Source: JABSOG01 sp041583135
GTDB taxonomy: Bacteria > Pseudomonadota > Gammaproteobacteria > Enterobacterales > Alteromonadaceae
DNA: 64,000 nucleotides
Direction: 5' to 3'
Assembly: GCA_041583135.1 (NCBI GenBank)
Contig: JBFHGJ010000015.1
Span: forward strand, 1-64,000
A program made the translations under genes and the position numbers. The notes beneath the pieces were generated by a model. The model was not told where the DNA came from. It did no database searches and worked only from the letters and a program-made list of their open reading frames with translations. Shown here piece after piece: positions 54,631 through 63,547 of this stretch; positions within the stretch are counted from its first letter, which is position 1, and every line of letters begins with the position of its first letter.

Positions 54631-57600
54631 ATGTTTCAAAGAATATTTTTTATCTTTTTTATCCTGCTGTTCAGTCTCGCCTCGCAGGCGGCCAGCACCA
54701 TACCAAAACCTCTGCAACCTTGGGTGCCTTGGGTAAAACAAGATCATCAGTTTATCGACTGCCCCTATATCAATCATGGCGATTATCAAAGTGAACAAAG
54801 CCACCTTTGCGCTTGGCCAAGTCCGCTGGATCTCAAAGTCACCAACTCAGGCGGCACATTCACCCAACAATGGCAAATACTCCAGCAAAGCCTTATTCCA
54901 TTGCCCGGCGATCCTCGTCACTGGCCGCAAGGCGTCAGCGCCAACGGCAAGCCGCTGGTCGTAGTAACACGACACAACAAACCTTATGCCCAATTAGACA
55001 AAGGTCGCTACGACATCAAAGGCGAATTTTTGTGGCAACAGATACCGCAAAGTATAGAAATTCCCAAGCAATACGCTTTGGTCAACTTGAGTGTCAACAG
55101 CCACCCAGTCGATTTTGCCAAGCTTGAAAAAGGCGAGTTATGGCTCAGCGAACAGCGCCTTGGCGGTACTCAAGCGGACAGCAGCACCATTGAGGTTTAT
55201 CGTCTTGTTGAAGATGGCCCTTTCATTCGTCTGGTCACTCAAATTCAGCTCAAAGTCTCGGGTAAAAAAAGAGAGCAGGCACTGGGTAAAGTGCTGCCGC
55301 CGGGCTTTTCATTAATCAAAATCGACAGCGATATTTCTGCCTACCTTGACGCTGAGGGCGTGCTTCATGCCAAACTACAACCGGGTAGTTGGCAGCTTGA
55401 GGTAGTCGCCTTTGCCAATGCCAATTTAACCAGTTGGCAGCACTCTGCCCTAGGCTATGCTTGGCCACAACAGGAATTATGGGCCTTTAATGCCGATAGC
55501 CGATTTCGCAGCGGTAAAATCAAAGGCGGCAGCAGTATTGACGTCAGCCAAACGCAAATGCCGCTGGCTTGGCAACAATACCCAACCTACCTGCTGAATC
55601 CCGGAGAAAGCCTGACTTATGCCATCGATGCTAGAGGTCAAACCGAGCTGAGTAAGAATAAACTACAGTTAAAACGTGACCTGTGGCTCGATTTTGATGC
55701 AAAACAGTATACCTTTGTCGATAAGGTATCGGGCGAAATGGCACAACACTGGCGGCTCAATATGGCGCCGCCTTATCACTTAGAATCTGCCACTGCCGAT
55801 ACCACGCCAATACTCATCACCCAAAGTGACAATGACAGACGCGGCGTAGAGTTACGCAATTATGACGTCGATGTAGAAGCCATTGGTCACCTTGATAAAG
55901 CCAGCGAACTGCCAGTCAGCGGCTGGGATAGCGAGTTTGAAAAAGTCAAAATGACCGTGCATTTGCCGCCGGCCTATCGACTGTTTGCCGTCTTTGGCGC
56001 CGACACGGCCTATGGCAGCTGGCTCGGAAAATGGACGATTTGGAGCATGTTCATCGTGCTTTTTAGCGTGATACTAGTCACCCGAATGATGTCTCCGGCC
56101 CTTGGTATACTCACCGCCTTGGTATTGGTCTTAACCCTACATGAAAGCCTATCGCCTGTGGTATTACTGGTCAACCTGGTTTTTGCCTGTATCGTGCTCA
56201 AACATAACCCCTTTGCCAAGTTGCAAAAATGGTGCAAAGGCTATTTGGCCATCAGCTTTGTGCTGTTTGGCATCAATGCGCTGGCTTTTGCAGCAACCCA
56301 ATTGCAGCACGCCGTTCACCCCCAGCTAGAAGCGCACCAACCGGTGAATGCAGCGCAACCGACAGTTGAACGACAAGCCAAATTCGGCCGCCAAAAAGAA
56401 GATGGCGAAGATCAATTTAGCACTATGCCACAGGTTGAGGCGTTTAAAGTGCTTTCTGAGGAAATGGCATCACTCACGCCATCTAAAATCGCACTTTATC
56501 AACCCGATAGTAACCTTCAGGCGGGCCCGGGTAAGCCCGACTGGCGATGGCGCATGTATCACATCGACTGGGAAAGTCCGGTAACCGCCGGGCAAAACGT
56601 CAGTATCATCATTCAGCCAGCTTGGCTCACGCGATTGCTACAAGTATTGGGCGTCATTTTGCTGGCATTGTGGTTGCTCATGTTGTTTAACACTCAAGTA
56701 AAAAAAGGGTTGCTGAACTCGATACCACAAGCCGCTGTCGCATTTGTCTTGGTTGGTCTGTTTGCCCCCTATGGCGGCAATGTCGCCTATGCCAGTGACT
56801 TACCTGATGAGCACATGCTAAAAGCGCTCCAACAGCGGGTACTCGAAGCGCCAAAATGCGCCCCCCAGTGCTTCGCTGTCGCCAATATGACAGTTGATAT
56901 CAGCGCCGATACACTCAGCATCGAAATGCAAGTCCACGCCCTGACCGATACCGCAATCTCCTTGCCCAGCTCACCCTATTGGCGAGCACAAAAGGTGAGC
57001 GTCAATAGCCAACCTCAATCCTTGATGCTCAACTACAACAACAAAACCTATATTGCGGTGAGATCCGGCATCAGCCAAGTGAGTCTAAAAGGTGCCATCG
57101 CCCCGGTTGAACAATTTCAGTTGCTGTTTGAGCCTGTTCCATTACAGGTTTCACTTAACAAGGTTAGCAACTGGGACGTGGTAGGCTTGGATGGCAATCA
57201 CCTCAGCGCCAATACCTTGAGCTTTACCATACAAACACAACAAGACAACCAACAAAGGCAAAGCAGTCGCTACATTCAACATCCGATAGTGAGTATCGCC
57301 CGTGACATTGACCTGCAAAGCCAGTGGCTGGTCACCACGACAGTTCGACGTATTGCTCCTTATGAAGGCGCTATCAACATAGATGTACCATTGCTGCCGG
57401 GTGAACACATCAACACGGCGAACATCAAAGTCATTGACACAAAGGCTCAGGTGTCACTGGGTGCGAAGCAAAATCGGCTGGTCTGGACATCTACCCTAGA
57501 TATCAGAGAAAACATCACCTTAGAGGCGCCCAGCGACCTCAAAGCAAGCCATCGCTGGCACATCAGCAGCGCACCGATATGGCATGTGCGCACCTCAGGT

Positions 57601-58725
57601 CTACCCGAGATAGACGACACTGCGCCACAAATGGGCCGGTTTGATGAAGCCTACACGCCACCTAGACGTAAGAACTATGCCTCAAGGCTGTTTTATCCTT
57701 ATCCAGGTGAATCCTTAACTTTGCAGGTCAAAAAGCCAGAGGCCGTCAAAGGCAATATCGTGGCAATCGATAACGTGATGGCCGTGTTGTCTCAAGGTGA
57801 GCGTTCGGCAAACTATGAACTGACCTTTAGCTATCGTGCAACGAAAGGCGGCGAACATACCATCAAACTGCCACCAGACTTTGAATTGGTTAAGGTCAGT
57901 GTCAACGACGAAGCGCTCAATCTACAAAGCAACAATGCTCAACTAACATTGCCTATCTCCCCCGGCAAGCTGGAAGTGGCTATCAGTATGCGTAAAGATG
58001 CCGAGCCGAACATGTGGCTAGCCATGCCGCAAACCGATCTCAATACCGCCACCAGCAATATCAAGAGTGTCATTAAGCTAACCGATACTCGCTGGACCCT
58101 GTATACCGATGGTCCTTTGATTGGCCCTGCGGTTATTTACTGGGGTGAACTATTGATCTTTTTGGTGTTGGCGGTGTTACTTGGCCGTTATCCGTTTTCC
58201 CCATTAAATACTCGCTCTTGGTTGCTACTTGGGCTTGGTCTAAGCCTTTACAGTTGGTGGACCTTTAGTGCCATGGTATTTTGGTTTGCCATGTTAAAGC
58301 TATCACAACTACGTAGCGCCGAGATGAACGCAGACAAATACAACCTGTCGCAGCTGAGCCTTTACTTATTGTCGATAGTAACGCTTTATAAGTTGGTCAT
58401 AAGTATTCCAGCCACTTTACTCGGCAGCCCAGAGATGGGCATAAAAGGTTACTTTTCGAAAAGTCACTATCTGCAATGGTTTAGTGACAAATCCACAGGT
58501 TTGACGCCACATATAGAAGTATTCAATGTCTCAATTTACATCTATAAAGGCATAATGCTGTTGTGGGTGCTGTGGCTGAGCTTTGCCCTTATCAACTGGT
58601 GCAAGTGGGCGTGGCAATGCTTAGGCCGACAGGGTTACTGGCGTAAAGTCACAGGCAAAGAAGCAGCCGCCACACCTGCTGCTGACGATGCCCCACAGGT
58701 ATCAGAGCAGCAAGCAAAAGAGTAA
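54631..58725 (+). CDS. Large multi-domain membrane protein of unknown function
   Basis: A 1364-residue protein from ATG 54631 (a TTG 15 bases earlier is possible). A signal peptide ends about SQAAS. A large strand-rich region, probably periplasmic, is followed by three membrane helices (about 469-490, 492-515, 538-560), a short soluble stretch, two helices (about 670-690, 700-720), a second large strand-rich region (about 725-1165), and four or five helices near the C-terminus (from about 1168), ending in a charged tail. No catalytic motif or named family was recognised. The two exported halves separated by membrane segments suggest a duplicated or fused design. It lies between two periplasmic binding protein genes in the same direction, but long hairpins separate it from the next. 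Confidence 0.8.
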   Translation: MFQRIFFIFFILLFSLASQAASTIPKPLQPWVPWVKQDHQFIDCPYINHGDYQSEQSHLCAWPSPLDLKVTNSGGTFTQQWQILQQSLIPLPGDPRHWPQGVSANGKPLVVVTRHNKPYAQLDKGRYDIKGEFLWQQIPQSIEIPKQYALVNLSVNSHPVDFAKLEKGELWLSEQRLGGTQADSSTIEVYRLVEDGPFIRLVTQIQLKVSGKKREQALGKVLPPGFSLIKIDSDISAYLDAEGVLHAKLQPGSWQLEVVAFANANLTSWQHSALGYAWPQQELWAFNADSRFRSGKIKGGSSIDVSQTQMPLAWQQYPTYLLNPGESLTYAIDARGQTELSKNKLQLKRDLWLDFDAKQYTFVDKVSGEMAQHWRLNMAPPYHLESATADTTPILITQSDNDRRGVELRNYDVDVEAIGHLDKASELPVSGWDSEFEKVKMTVHLPPAYRLFAVFGADTAYGSWLGKWTIWSMFIVLFSVILVTRMMSPALGILTALVLVLTLHESLSPVVLLVNLVFACIVLKHNPFAKLQKWCKGYLAISFVLFGINALAFAATQLQHAVHPQLEAHQPVNAAQPTVERQAKFGRQKEDGEDQFSTMPQVEAFKVLSEEMASLTPSKIALYQPDSNLQAGPGKPDWRWRMYHIDWESPVTAGQNVSIIIQPAWLTRLLQVLGVILLALWLLMLFNTQVKKGLLNSIPQAAVAFVLVGLFAPYGGNVAYASDLPDEHMLKALQQRVLEAPKCAPQCFAVANMTVDISADTLSIEMQVHALTDTAISLPSSPYWRAQKVSVNSQPQSLMLNYNNKTYIAVRSGISQVSLKGAIAPVEQFQLLFEPVPLQVSLNKVSNWDVVGLDGNHLSANTLSFTIQTQQDNQQRQSSRYIQHPIVSIARDIDLQSQWLVTTTVRRIAPYEGAINIDVPLLPGEHINTANIKVIDTKAQVSLGAKQNRLVWTSTLDIRENITLEAPSDLKASHRWHISSAPIWHVRTSGLPEIDDTAPQMGRFDEAYTPPRRKNYASRLFYPYPGESLTLQVKKPEAVKGNIVAIDNVMAVLSQGERSANYELTFSYRATKGGEHTIKLPPDFELVKVSVNDEALNLQSNNAQLTLPISPGKLEVAISMRKDAEPNMWLAMPQTDLNTATSNIKSVIKLTDTRWTLYTDGPLIGPAVIYWGELLIFLVLAVLLGRYPFSPLNTRSWLLLGLGLSLYSWWTFSAMVFWFAMLKLSQLRSAEMNADKYNLSQLSLYLLSIVTLYKLVISIPATLLGSPEMGIKGYFSKSHYLQWFSDKSTGLTPHIEVFNVSIYIYKGIMLLWVLWLSFALINWCKWAWQCLGRQGYWRKVTGKEAAATPAADDAPQVSEQQAKE

Positions 58726-58730
58726 TTGGT

Positions 58731-58851
58731 CAACACCAAGATGTTACCCGCTCATCGCATCTTGGTGTTGCGCCACACTGCGCCCCAAAGCCATTTGGGG
58801 CGGCACAAACCACAAACATCACGCGGATAAAAAAGAAGCAACTTATCCGCG
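58731..58851. repeat. Three consecutive hairpins after the large membrane protein gene
   Basis: First, CAACACCAAGATG (58731-58743) with CATCTTGGTGTTG (58758-58770). Second, GCCCCAAA (58782-58789) with TTTGGGGC (58794-58801). Third, CGCGGATAA (58822-58830) with TTATCCGCG (58843-58851). All three are perfect, none is followed by a T tract. They probably end or stabilise the upstream transcript; three in a row is unusual. Confidence 0.6.
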
Positions 58852-58882
58852 GCATTCGCTAGTTAATTCGGCAAAATCGTAC

Positions 58883-58888
58883 TATAAT
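58883..58888 (+). promoter_or_regulatory. Candidate -10 element for the second binding-protein gene
   Basis: A perfect TATAAT lies 31 bases before the ATG at 58920. No good -35 is seen 16-18 bases upstream, so the assignment is tentative; it would leave a leader of about 25 bases with no clear Shine-Dalgarno. Confidence 0.4.
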
Positions 58889-58919
58889 CGCGCCAATAAC
58901 AAAAAACACAGCTATCACA

Positions 58920-59717
58920 ATGAAATCAATCGTATGCTCAATATTACTGATGTTGGGCAGTATCGGCTCGTCGGCAACGGCAGCTGATGTACTGATCGCA
59001 TCAGGCCATACCCAGTATCCGCCGTTTATGTATCGTGACGGCGATGAGATTATCGGCGTCGGTCCTGAGCTGACTAAGATGATCTTTGCCGAAGTCGGGG
59101 TGGAAGTGATCTCACGCCACGTTGGCCCTTGGGAGCGCGTCATGCGCCAAGCCCAAAGCGGCAAAATCGACCTGATTGTCGGCGCCTACAAAACCAAAGA
59201 ACGAGAATCCTTTTTACTCTTTCCCAAGGAGCATTACTTGGAAGAACCGGTGGTGATCTTCATCAACAAAAACAACCGCTTTAGCTTTGACCGCTGGCAA
59301 GATCTCAACAACCGTTTTGGTGCCACCGTTATCGGCGAGTCATGGGGCAACGAATTTGACCACTATGCCGAACAAAACCTCAACATTCAGCGTTTGGTTC
59401 AGATCACTCAAGGTTTTAAGATGATTGAGCGCAACCGCCTCGATTACGCCATTTACGCGCTGTATCCGGGTAAAATCAACCTGATGAAGCTTGGACTTCA
59501 AGACAGTATCGTCGCCCTGCCCAAATTGGTCGATGCTCCGAGAGCCTATCAGGCCTTTTCGAAAAAATCGCCCTTTACCCGCTACCTCGACTACTACTCC
59601 CAGCGCATCGGCGAGTTAAAACAAGACGGCACGATACAAAAGCTAATCGACCGTCATATGCAGCACTATCAAGACAACTTCATCACAGTGCCCACTTTGG
59701 CATCGGAAAGCAAATAA
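58920..59717 (+). CDS. Periplasmic solute-binding family 3-like protein
   Basis: A 265-residue exported protein with a signal peptide ending SSATAA. The SBP family 3 fold shows ASGHTQYPPFMYRDGDEIIGVGPELTKMIFAEVG, VGPWERVMRQAQSGKIDLIVGAY and a C-terminal lobe with IQKLIDRHM. No permease or ATPase gene is adjacent, so it may act as a stand-alone sensor or pair with a distant transporter, as is frequent in Shewanella relatives. It is a distant paralogue of the binding protein at 53.8 kb. The ligand is probably an amino acid or similar small polar molecule. Confidence 0.85.
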   Translation: MKSIVCSILLMLGSIGSSATAADVLIASGHTQYPPFMYRDGDEIIGVGPELTKMIFAEVGVEVISRHVGPWERVMRQAQSGKIDLIVGAYKTKERESFLLFPKEHYLEEPVVIFINKNNRFSFDRWQDLNNRFGATVIGESWGNEFDHYAEQNLNIQRLVQITQGFKMIERNRLDYAIYALYPGKINLMKLGLQDSIVALPKLVDAPRAYQAFSKKSPFTRYLDYYSQRIGELKQDGTIQKLIDRHMQHYQDNFITVPTLASESK

Positions 59718-59768
59718 CCCTTATTGCCATCAACCGCCTTGGGCTGACTCCGGTGATTTGATAGCGCG

Positions 59769-60377
59769 CTAAAATACCGCTCTGGCTGCAACGCTCAACA
59801 GGGCAATGCCGGTTAACTTTTCTACCACAGAAACATTGTCACGCAACATCGCCAACACCTTAGGTCGTGATAGCACCAAGGCAATCAGGCAGTACCACAG
59901 CGTATCGATAACACCAACCGTCGTAACCAAAATAAGATTGAGGCTAAAATCGGCATCGACATGAATAAACTGACTGAACAGGGCCAGAAAGAAAATCGCC
60001 AACTTAGGGTTTAAAAACGCGATCATAAAGCCTTCCCACGCGCTTTGTACAAGGCTTACCTCTACCCCATCGGCGCCAAGTTTAGCGATACTCGATTTCG
60101 CCGTTAGGGCCTTAAAAGCCAAATACAACAAAAACGCTACACCGACATAGCGAATGGTATTGAATAACAACGGCGAGCTTTTGATCACCAGCGCAAGGCC
60201 AACCACCGTCATCACCGCATACAACCCAACGCCAACGCCATGGGCAATAGCAGCAACTAAACCATTGGCTTTACCGCCACCGACAGTATGCTTGAGCACG
60301 ACCGCCAAACTTGGACCCGGCGACATTGCCCCCATCAAACAAATCATCGCCAACGACAACCACGCAGTTAACTCCAC
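59769..60377 (-). CDS. LysE/RhtB family amino-acid exporter
   Basis: A 202-residue inner-membrane protein of the LysE family, which exports amino acids and derivatives. The hallmark is MSPGPSLAVVLKHTVGGGKANGLVAAIAHGVG near the N-terminus, with about six membrane helices and the NPKLAIFFLALFSQF segment in the middle. The start ATG at 60377 gives a full first helix. It is convergent with the preceding binding-protein gene and upstream of a repeat-rich gap before pntB. Substrate unknown. Confidence 0.9.
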   Translation of the reverse strand: MELTAWLSLAMICLMGAMSPGPSLAVVLKHTVGGGKANGLVAAIAHGVGVGLYAVMTVVGLALVIKSSPLLFNTIRYVGVAFLLYLAFKALTAKSSIAKLGADGVEVSLVQSAWEGFMIAFLNPKLAIFFLALFSQFIHVDADFSLNLILVTTVGVIDTLWYCLIALVLSRPKVLAMLRDNVSVVEKLTGIALLSVAARAVF

Positions 60378-60440
60378 AACCCCTACCTCAAACGATCACA
60401 ACAGTGCGCCCATAATAGCCAAGCCCTTCAAAAAATCAAA

Positions 60441-60504
60441 GGGTCAGACACCAAACATAAGCAATGGTTAAATTAAGTCTGGCAGCGTCTGCCCCAAATT
60501 TGGG
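60441..60504. repeat. REP-like palindromic sequence downstream of pntB
   Basis: GGGTCAGAC (60441-60449) is followed by AAGTCTGGCAG, then GGCAG-cgt-CTGCC (60481-60493) and CCCAAATTTGGG (60493-60504). GGGTCAGAC-type sequences are typical of dispersed palindromic elements in many gammaproteobacteria. It lies between lysE and pntB and may affect the 3' end of the pntAB transcript. Confidence 0.35.
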
Positions 60505-60556
60505 CGACCCTTGCCCTTGGTGATAAGCGCATCCGTGCACGACCTCTTGAGTTGAG

Positions 60557-61939
60557 CTATAAGGCTTTGAAAATGTCTTCTACGCTTTCTTTAGCATCAC
60601 CAAAGAGAATTTGGGTGTTGTCTTTGAAAAACAGAGGGTTTTGTACACCGGCATAGCCGGGACGCATGGAACGTTTAAACACCACCACCTGCTTTGCCCG
60701 CCACACTTCAATGACCGGCATACCGGCGATGGGGCTTGCAGGATCGTCAAGGGCAGCAGGATTAACCGTGTCATTGGCGCCTATCACCAAGACCACATCA
60801 CATTGCTCCATGGTCTCATTGACTTCTTCCATTTCAAATACGATGTCATAAGGTACTTTGGCTTCAGCCAATAATACGTTCATATGTCCGGGCAATCGTC
60901 CGGCCACCGGATGAATACCAAAGGTCACCTTGATATCCATTGCCTGTAAGGCCCGGCAAATGTCATGAATGGTATATTGCGCTTGCGCCACCGCCATACC
61001 ATAACCCGGGGTGATCATCACCGAATGGGCTTCTTTTAACATTTCAGCAACCGCTTCGGCGCTGATCTCCCGGTATTCTCCCTGTTCATCTTCGCTACCT
61101 GATACACTGACATCACTGCCAAAGCCGCCGGCGATCACGCTAATAAACGAGCGGTTCATTGCTTTACACATAATATAAGACAGTATTGCCCCCGATGAGC
61201 CGACCAAAGCGCCGGTCACAATCAACAAGTCATTGCTCAACAAAAACCCTGCCGCCGCCGCAGCCCAGCCAGAATATGAATTAAGCATCGAAACCACCAC
61301 CGGCATATCGGCGCCGCCAATCGAAGACACCAAATGCCAGCCAAACAACAGCGCAATCGCCGCCATCACGTACAAAGGTCTCGGGTCGGCCCCACCGTCG
61401 CTGACAAACATCACCATCAACACGACACAGACGATACCGGCGAGTAAATTAAGCTTATGACGATGGGGCAACATTAACGCCGCCGAATTGACAATCCCTC
61501 TTAACTTGGCAAACGCCACAATCGAACCGGTAAAAGTGACCGCCCCAATAAAAACCCCTAAAAATATCTCTACATTGTGAATATTGAGCATTACGCCACT
61601 GAGCTCGCCATGGGCAAAATAACTGTTGAGCCCAACCAAAACGGCGGCCAAGCCGACAAAGCTGTGCAGTATTGCCACCAGCTCCGGCATTTGCGTCATT
61701 TCCACTTTTAGCGCGAGCCTAGTGCCGATAAGCCCACCTATCACCGCTGCCGCAAGCAATACCTCAAAGTGTCCGACTCGCGGGTCGAAGATGGTTGCAC
61801 CAATCGCCAGCACCATACCGATAACGCCATAGTGATTACCATTTTCGGCGCTTTGTTGGGTGCTCAAGCCAGAAATACTGAAAATAAACAAAAGTGCGGC
61901 AAGAATATAAATGCCGGTGATCAAGTTCGATGCGTCCAT
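60557..61939 (-). CDS. pntB: NAD(P) transhydrogenase beta subunit
   Basis: Membrane subunit that carries the proton channel (dII) and the NADP(H)-binding domain (dIII) of the proton-translocating transhydrogenase, which reduces NADP+ with NADH using the proton gradient. About eight to nine membrane helices span residues 1-255. The NADP-binding domain (about 290-460) shows VMITPGYGMAVAQAQ, FGIHPVAGRLPGHMNVLLAEA and VIGANDTVNPAA. Length of 460 matches E. coli PntB (462). It starts 3 bases after the pntA stop, so the two are co-transcribed. Confidence 0.96.
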   Translation of the reverse strand: MDASNLITGIYILAALLFIFSISGLSTQQSAENGNHYGVIGMVLAIGATIFDPRVGHFEVLLAAAVIGGLIGTRLALKVEMTQMPELVAILHSFVGLAAVLVGLNSYFAHGELSGVMLNIHNVEIFLGVFIGAVTFTGSIVAFAKLRGIVNSAALMLPHRHKLNLLAGIVCVVLMVMFVSDGGADPRPLYVMAAIALLFGWHLVSSIGGADMPVVVSMLNSYSGWAAAAAGFLLSNDLLIVTGALVGSSGAILSYIMCKAMNRSFISVIAGGFGSDVSVSGSEDEQGEYREISAEAVAEMLKEAHSVMITPGYGMAVAQAQYTIHDICRALQAMDIKVTFGIHPVAGRLPGHMNVLLAEAKVPYDIVFEMEEVNETMEQCDVVLVIGANDTVNPAALDDPASPIAGMPVIEVWRAKQVVVFKRSMRPGYAGVQNPLFFKDNTQILFGDAKESVEDIFKAL

Positions 61940-61942
61940 GAC

Positions 61943-63481
61943 TTACTCCTTTCTAAACATCTTCAGCATACGCTGAGTCACCACGAAACCACCCACCACA
62001 TTGATCATCGCAATCAACGTCGCAACCCCTGCCAATATCAGCACCAGCTTGTTTTCACTGCCCAGTTGCAAAATGGCACCGATGACAATAATGCCGCTAA
62101 TGGCATTGGTCACACTCATCAAAGGCGTGTGCAGTGCATGGGTTACCCGCCAAACCGTGTGGTAACCGACAATACAAGCCAAAACAAAGACGGTAAAATG
62201 AGAAAGAAACTCAGCAGGCGCAACGCTGGCCACCCATGCAAATAGGCCGCCGGCCACAGCCATAAAGCCATGTTTTTTATGGGATGAAGACGGCTTTTGT
62301 GGCGTTTTGGCCGTTTCTGTCACCTCGGCTTTCGGCTTGGCAACTGGCGCCGCACTAACCTTAATCGGTGGTGGTGGCCAAGTGATCTCGCCCCCTCTGA
62401 CCACCGTTGCTTGACGGATAATGTCATCATCAAAGTTAAAATGTAAAAGGCCATCTTTGTCTTTGCAAAGCAGCTTCATCAGATTGACCAGGTTATTGGC
62501 ATACAACTGACTTGACTGGGTTGGCAAGCGTGATGGCAAATCGGTGTAACCGACTACCTTAACCCCATGTTCAGTCACCAGCTTACCCGGCTGGGTATAC
62601 TCACAATTGCCGCCCCCACCCGCCGCCAAATCAACAATAACACTGCCGGGCTTCATCGAAGCGACCATCTCTTTGGTGATCAGCTTTGGTGCCGGTTTGC
62701 CGGGGATCATTGCCGTAGTAATGATAATATCCACTTCCTTGGCCTGCTCGGCAAACAGCGCCATTTCGGCTTTAATAAATGCTTCGCTCATCACCTTGGC
62801 ATAGCCATCGCCACTACCACTTGCTTCATCACTAAAATCGAGTTCTAAAAATTCGCCGCCCATACTTTCAATTTGCTCTTTTACCTCGGGGCGGGTATCA
62901 AAAGCACGTACTATTGCCCCCAAACTGCCGGCAGTACCAAGTGCCGCAAGGCCCGCCACTCCCGCGCCGATGATCATCACCTTCGCCGGCGGTATTTTCC
63001 CGGCAGCAGTCATCTGTCCGGTAAAGAAGCGGCCAAACAAATGCGATGCTTCCACCACCGCGCGGTAACCGGCAATATTGGCCATCGAGCTTAATGCGTC
63101 CATTGATTGCGCTCTAGAAATACGTGGGATAGCCTCCATCGCCACCGCATTACAGCCTTTGTCGCTAAGGGCTTGCAACAGATCGGCGTTTTGCGCTGGC
63201 GCCAAAAAACCAATCACTGTAGCGCCACTTTTTAAGCGATGTACTTCGTCAAAATTGGGTTGGTTGATTTTTAAGATGATGTCGCTTTGCCAAATATCGG
63301 CTTGCGCCGTTACGCTGGCACCTGCGGCGCGGTAGTCGTCATCGTTGACATTGGCCAGCTCACCGGCCCCCGATTCAACGCAAACGTGAAAGCCCAGTTT
63401 GCTCAGCGCTTTAACCGACGCAGGCGTAGCCGCTACCCTACGCTCATTATCGAACGATTCTTTTGGAATGCCTATCTGCAT
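61943..63481 (-). CDS. pntA: NAD(P) transhydrogenase alpha subunit
   Basis: NAD(H)-binding subunit of the transhydrogenase with C-terminal membrane helices. The dI domain shows the family signature RAQSMDALSSMANIAGYRA (about 123-141) and the Rossmann stretch IGAGVAGLAALGTAGSLGA from about residue 171. After a Pro/Lys linker, four membrane helices fill about 415-505. Length of 512 matches E. coli PntA (510), so the subunit is not split into PntAA/PntAB as in some bacteria. First in the pntAB operon, with a MetF-like gene upstream on the same strand. Confidence 0.96.
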   Translation of the reverse strand: MQIGIPKESFDNERRVAATPASVKALSKLGFHVCVESGAGELANVNDDDYRAAGASVTAQADIWQSDIILKINQPNFDEVHRLKSGATVIGFLAPAQNADLLQALSDKGCNAVAMEAIPRISRAQSMDALSSMANIAGYRAVVEASHLFGRFFTGQMTAAGKIPPAKVMIIGAGVAGLAALGTAGSLGAIVRAFDTRPEVKEQIESMGGEFLELDFSDEASGSGDGYAKVMSEAFIKAEMALFAEQAKEVDIIITTAMIPGKPAPKLITKEMVASMKPGSVIVDLAAGGGGNCEYTQPGKLVTEHGVKVVGYTDLPSRLPTQSSQLYANNLVNLMKLLCKDKDGLLHFNFDDDIIRQATVVRGGEITWPPPPIKVSAAPVAKPKAEVTETAKTPQKPSSSHKKHGFMAVAGGLFAWVASVAPAEFLSHFTVFVLACIVGYHTVWRVTHALHTPLMSVTNAISGIIVIGAILQLGSENKLVLILAGVATLIAMINVVGGFVVTQRMLKMFRKE

Positions 63482-63547
63482 GGTTTTTATTCTTAAATTA
63501 GCTAAAAGTTAAGCTAAAGTATTGATGCAAAATGGCAAGATGGCAAA

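Noticed and set aside
60441..60504. Possible mobile element linked to the GGGTCAGAC palindrome
   Set aside because: No transposase gene or target duplications are visible; kept only as a REP-like sequence.
61769..62245. 158-codon plus-strand open frame across the pntB-pntA junction
   Set aside because: Antisense to two well-supported genes, with low-complexity translation.
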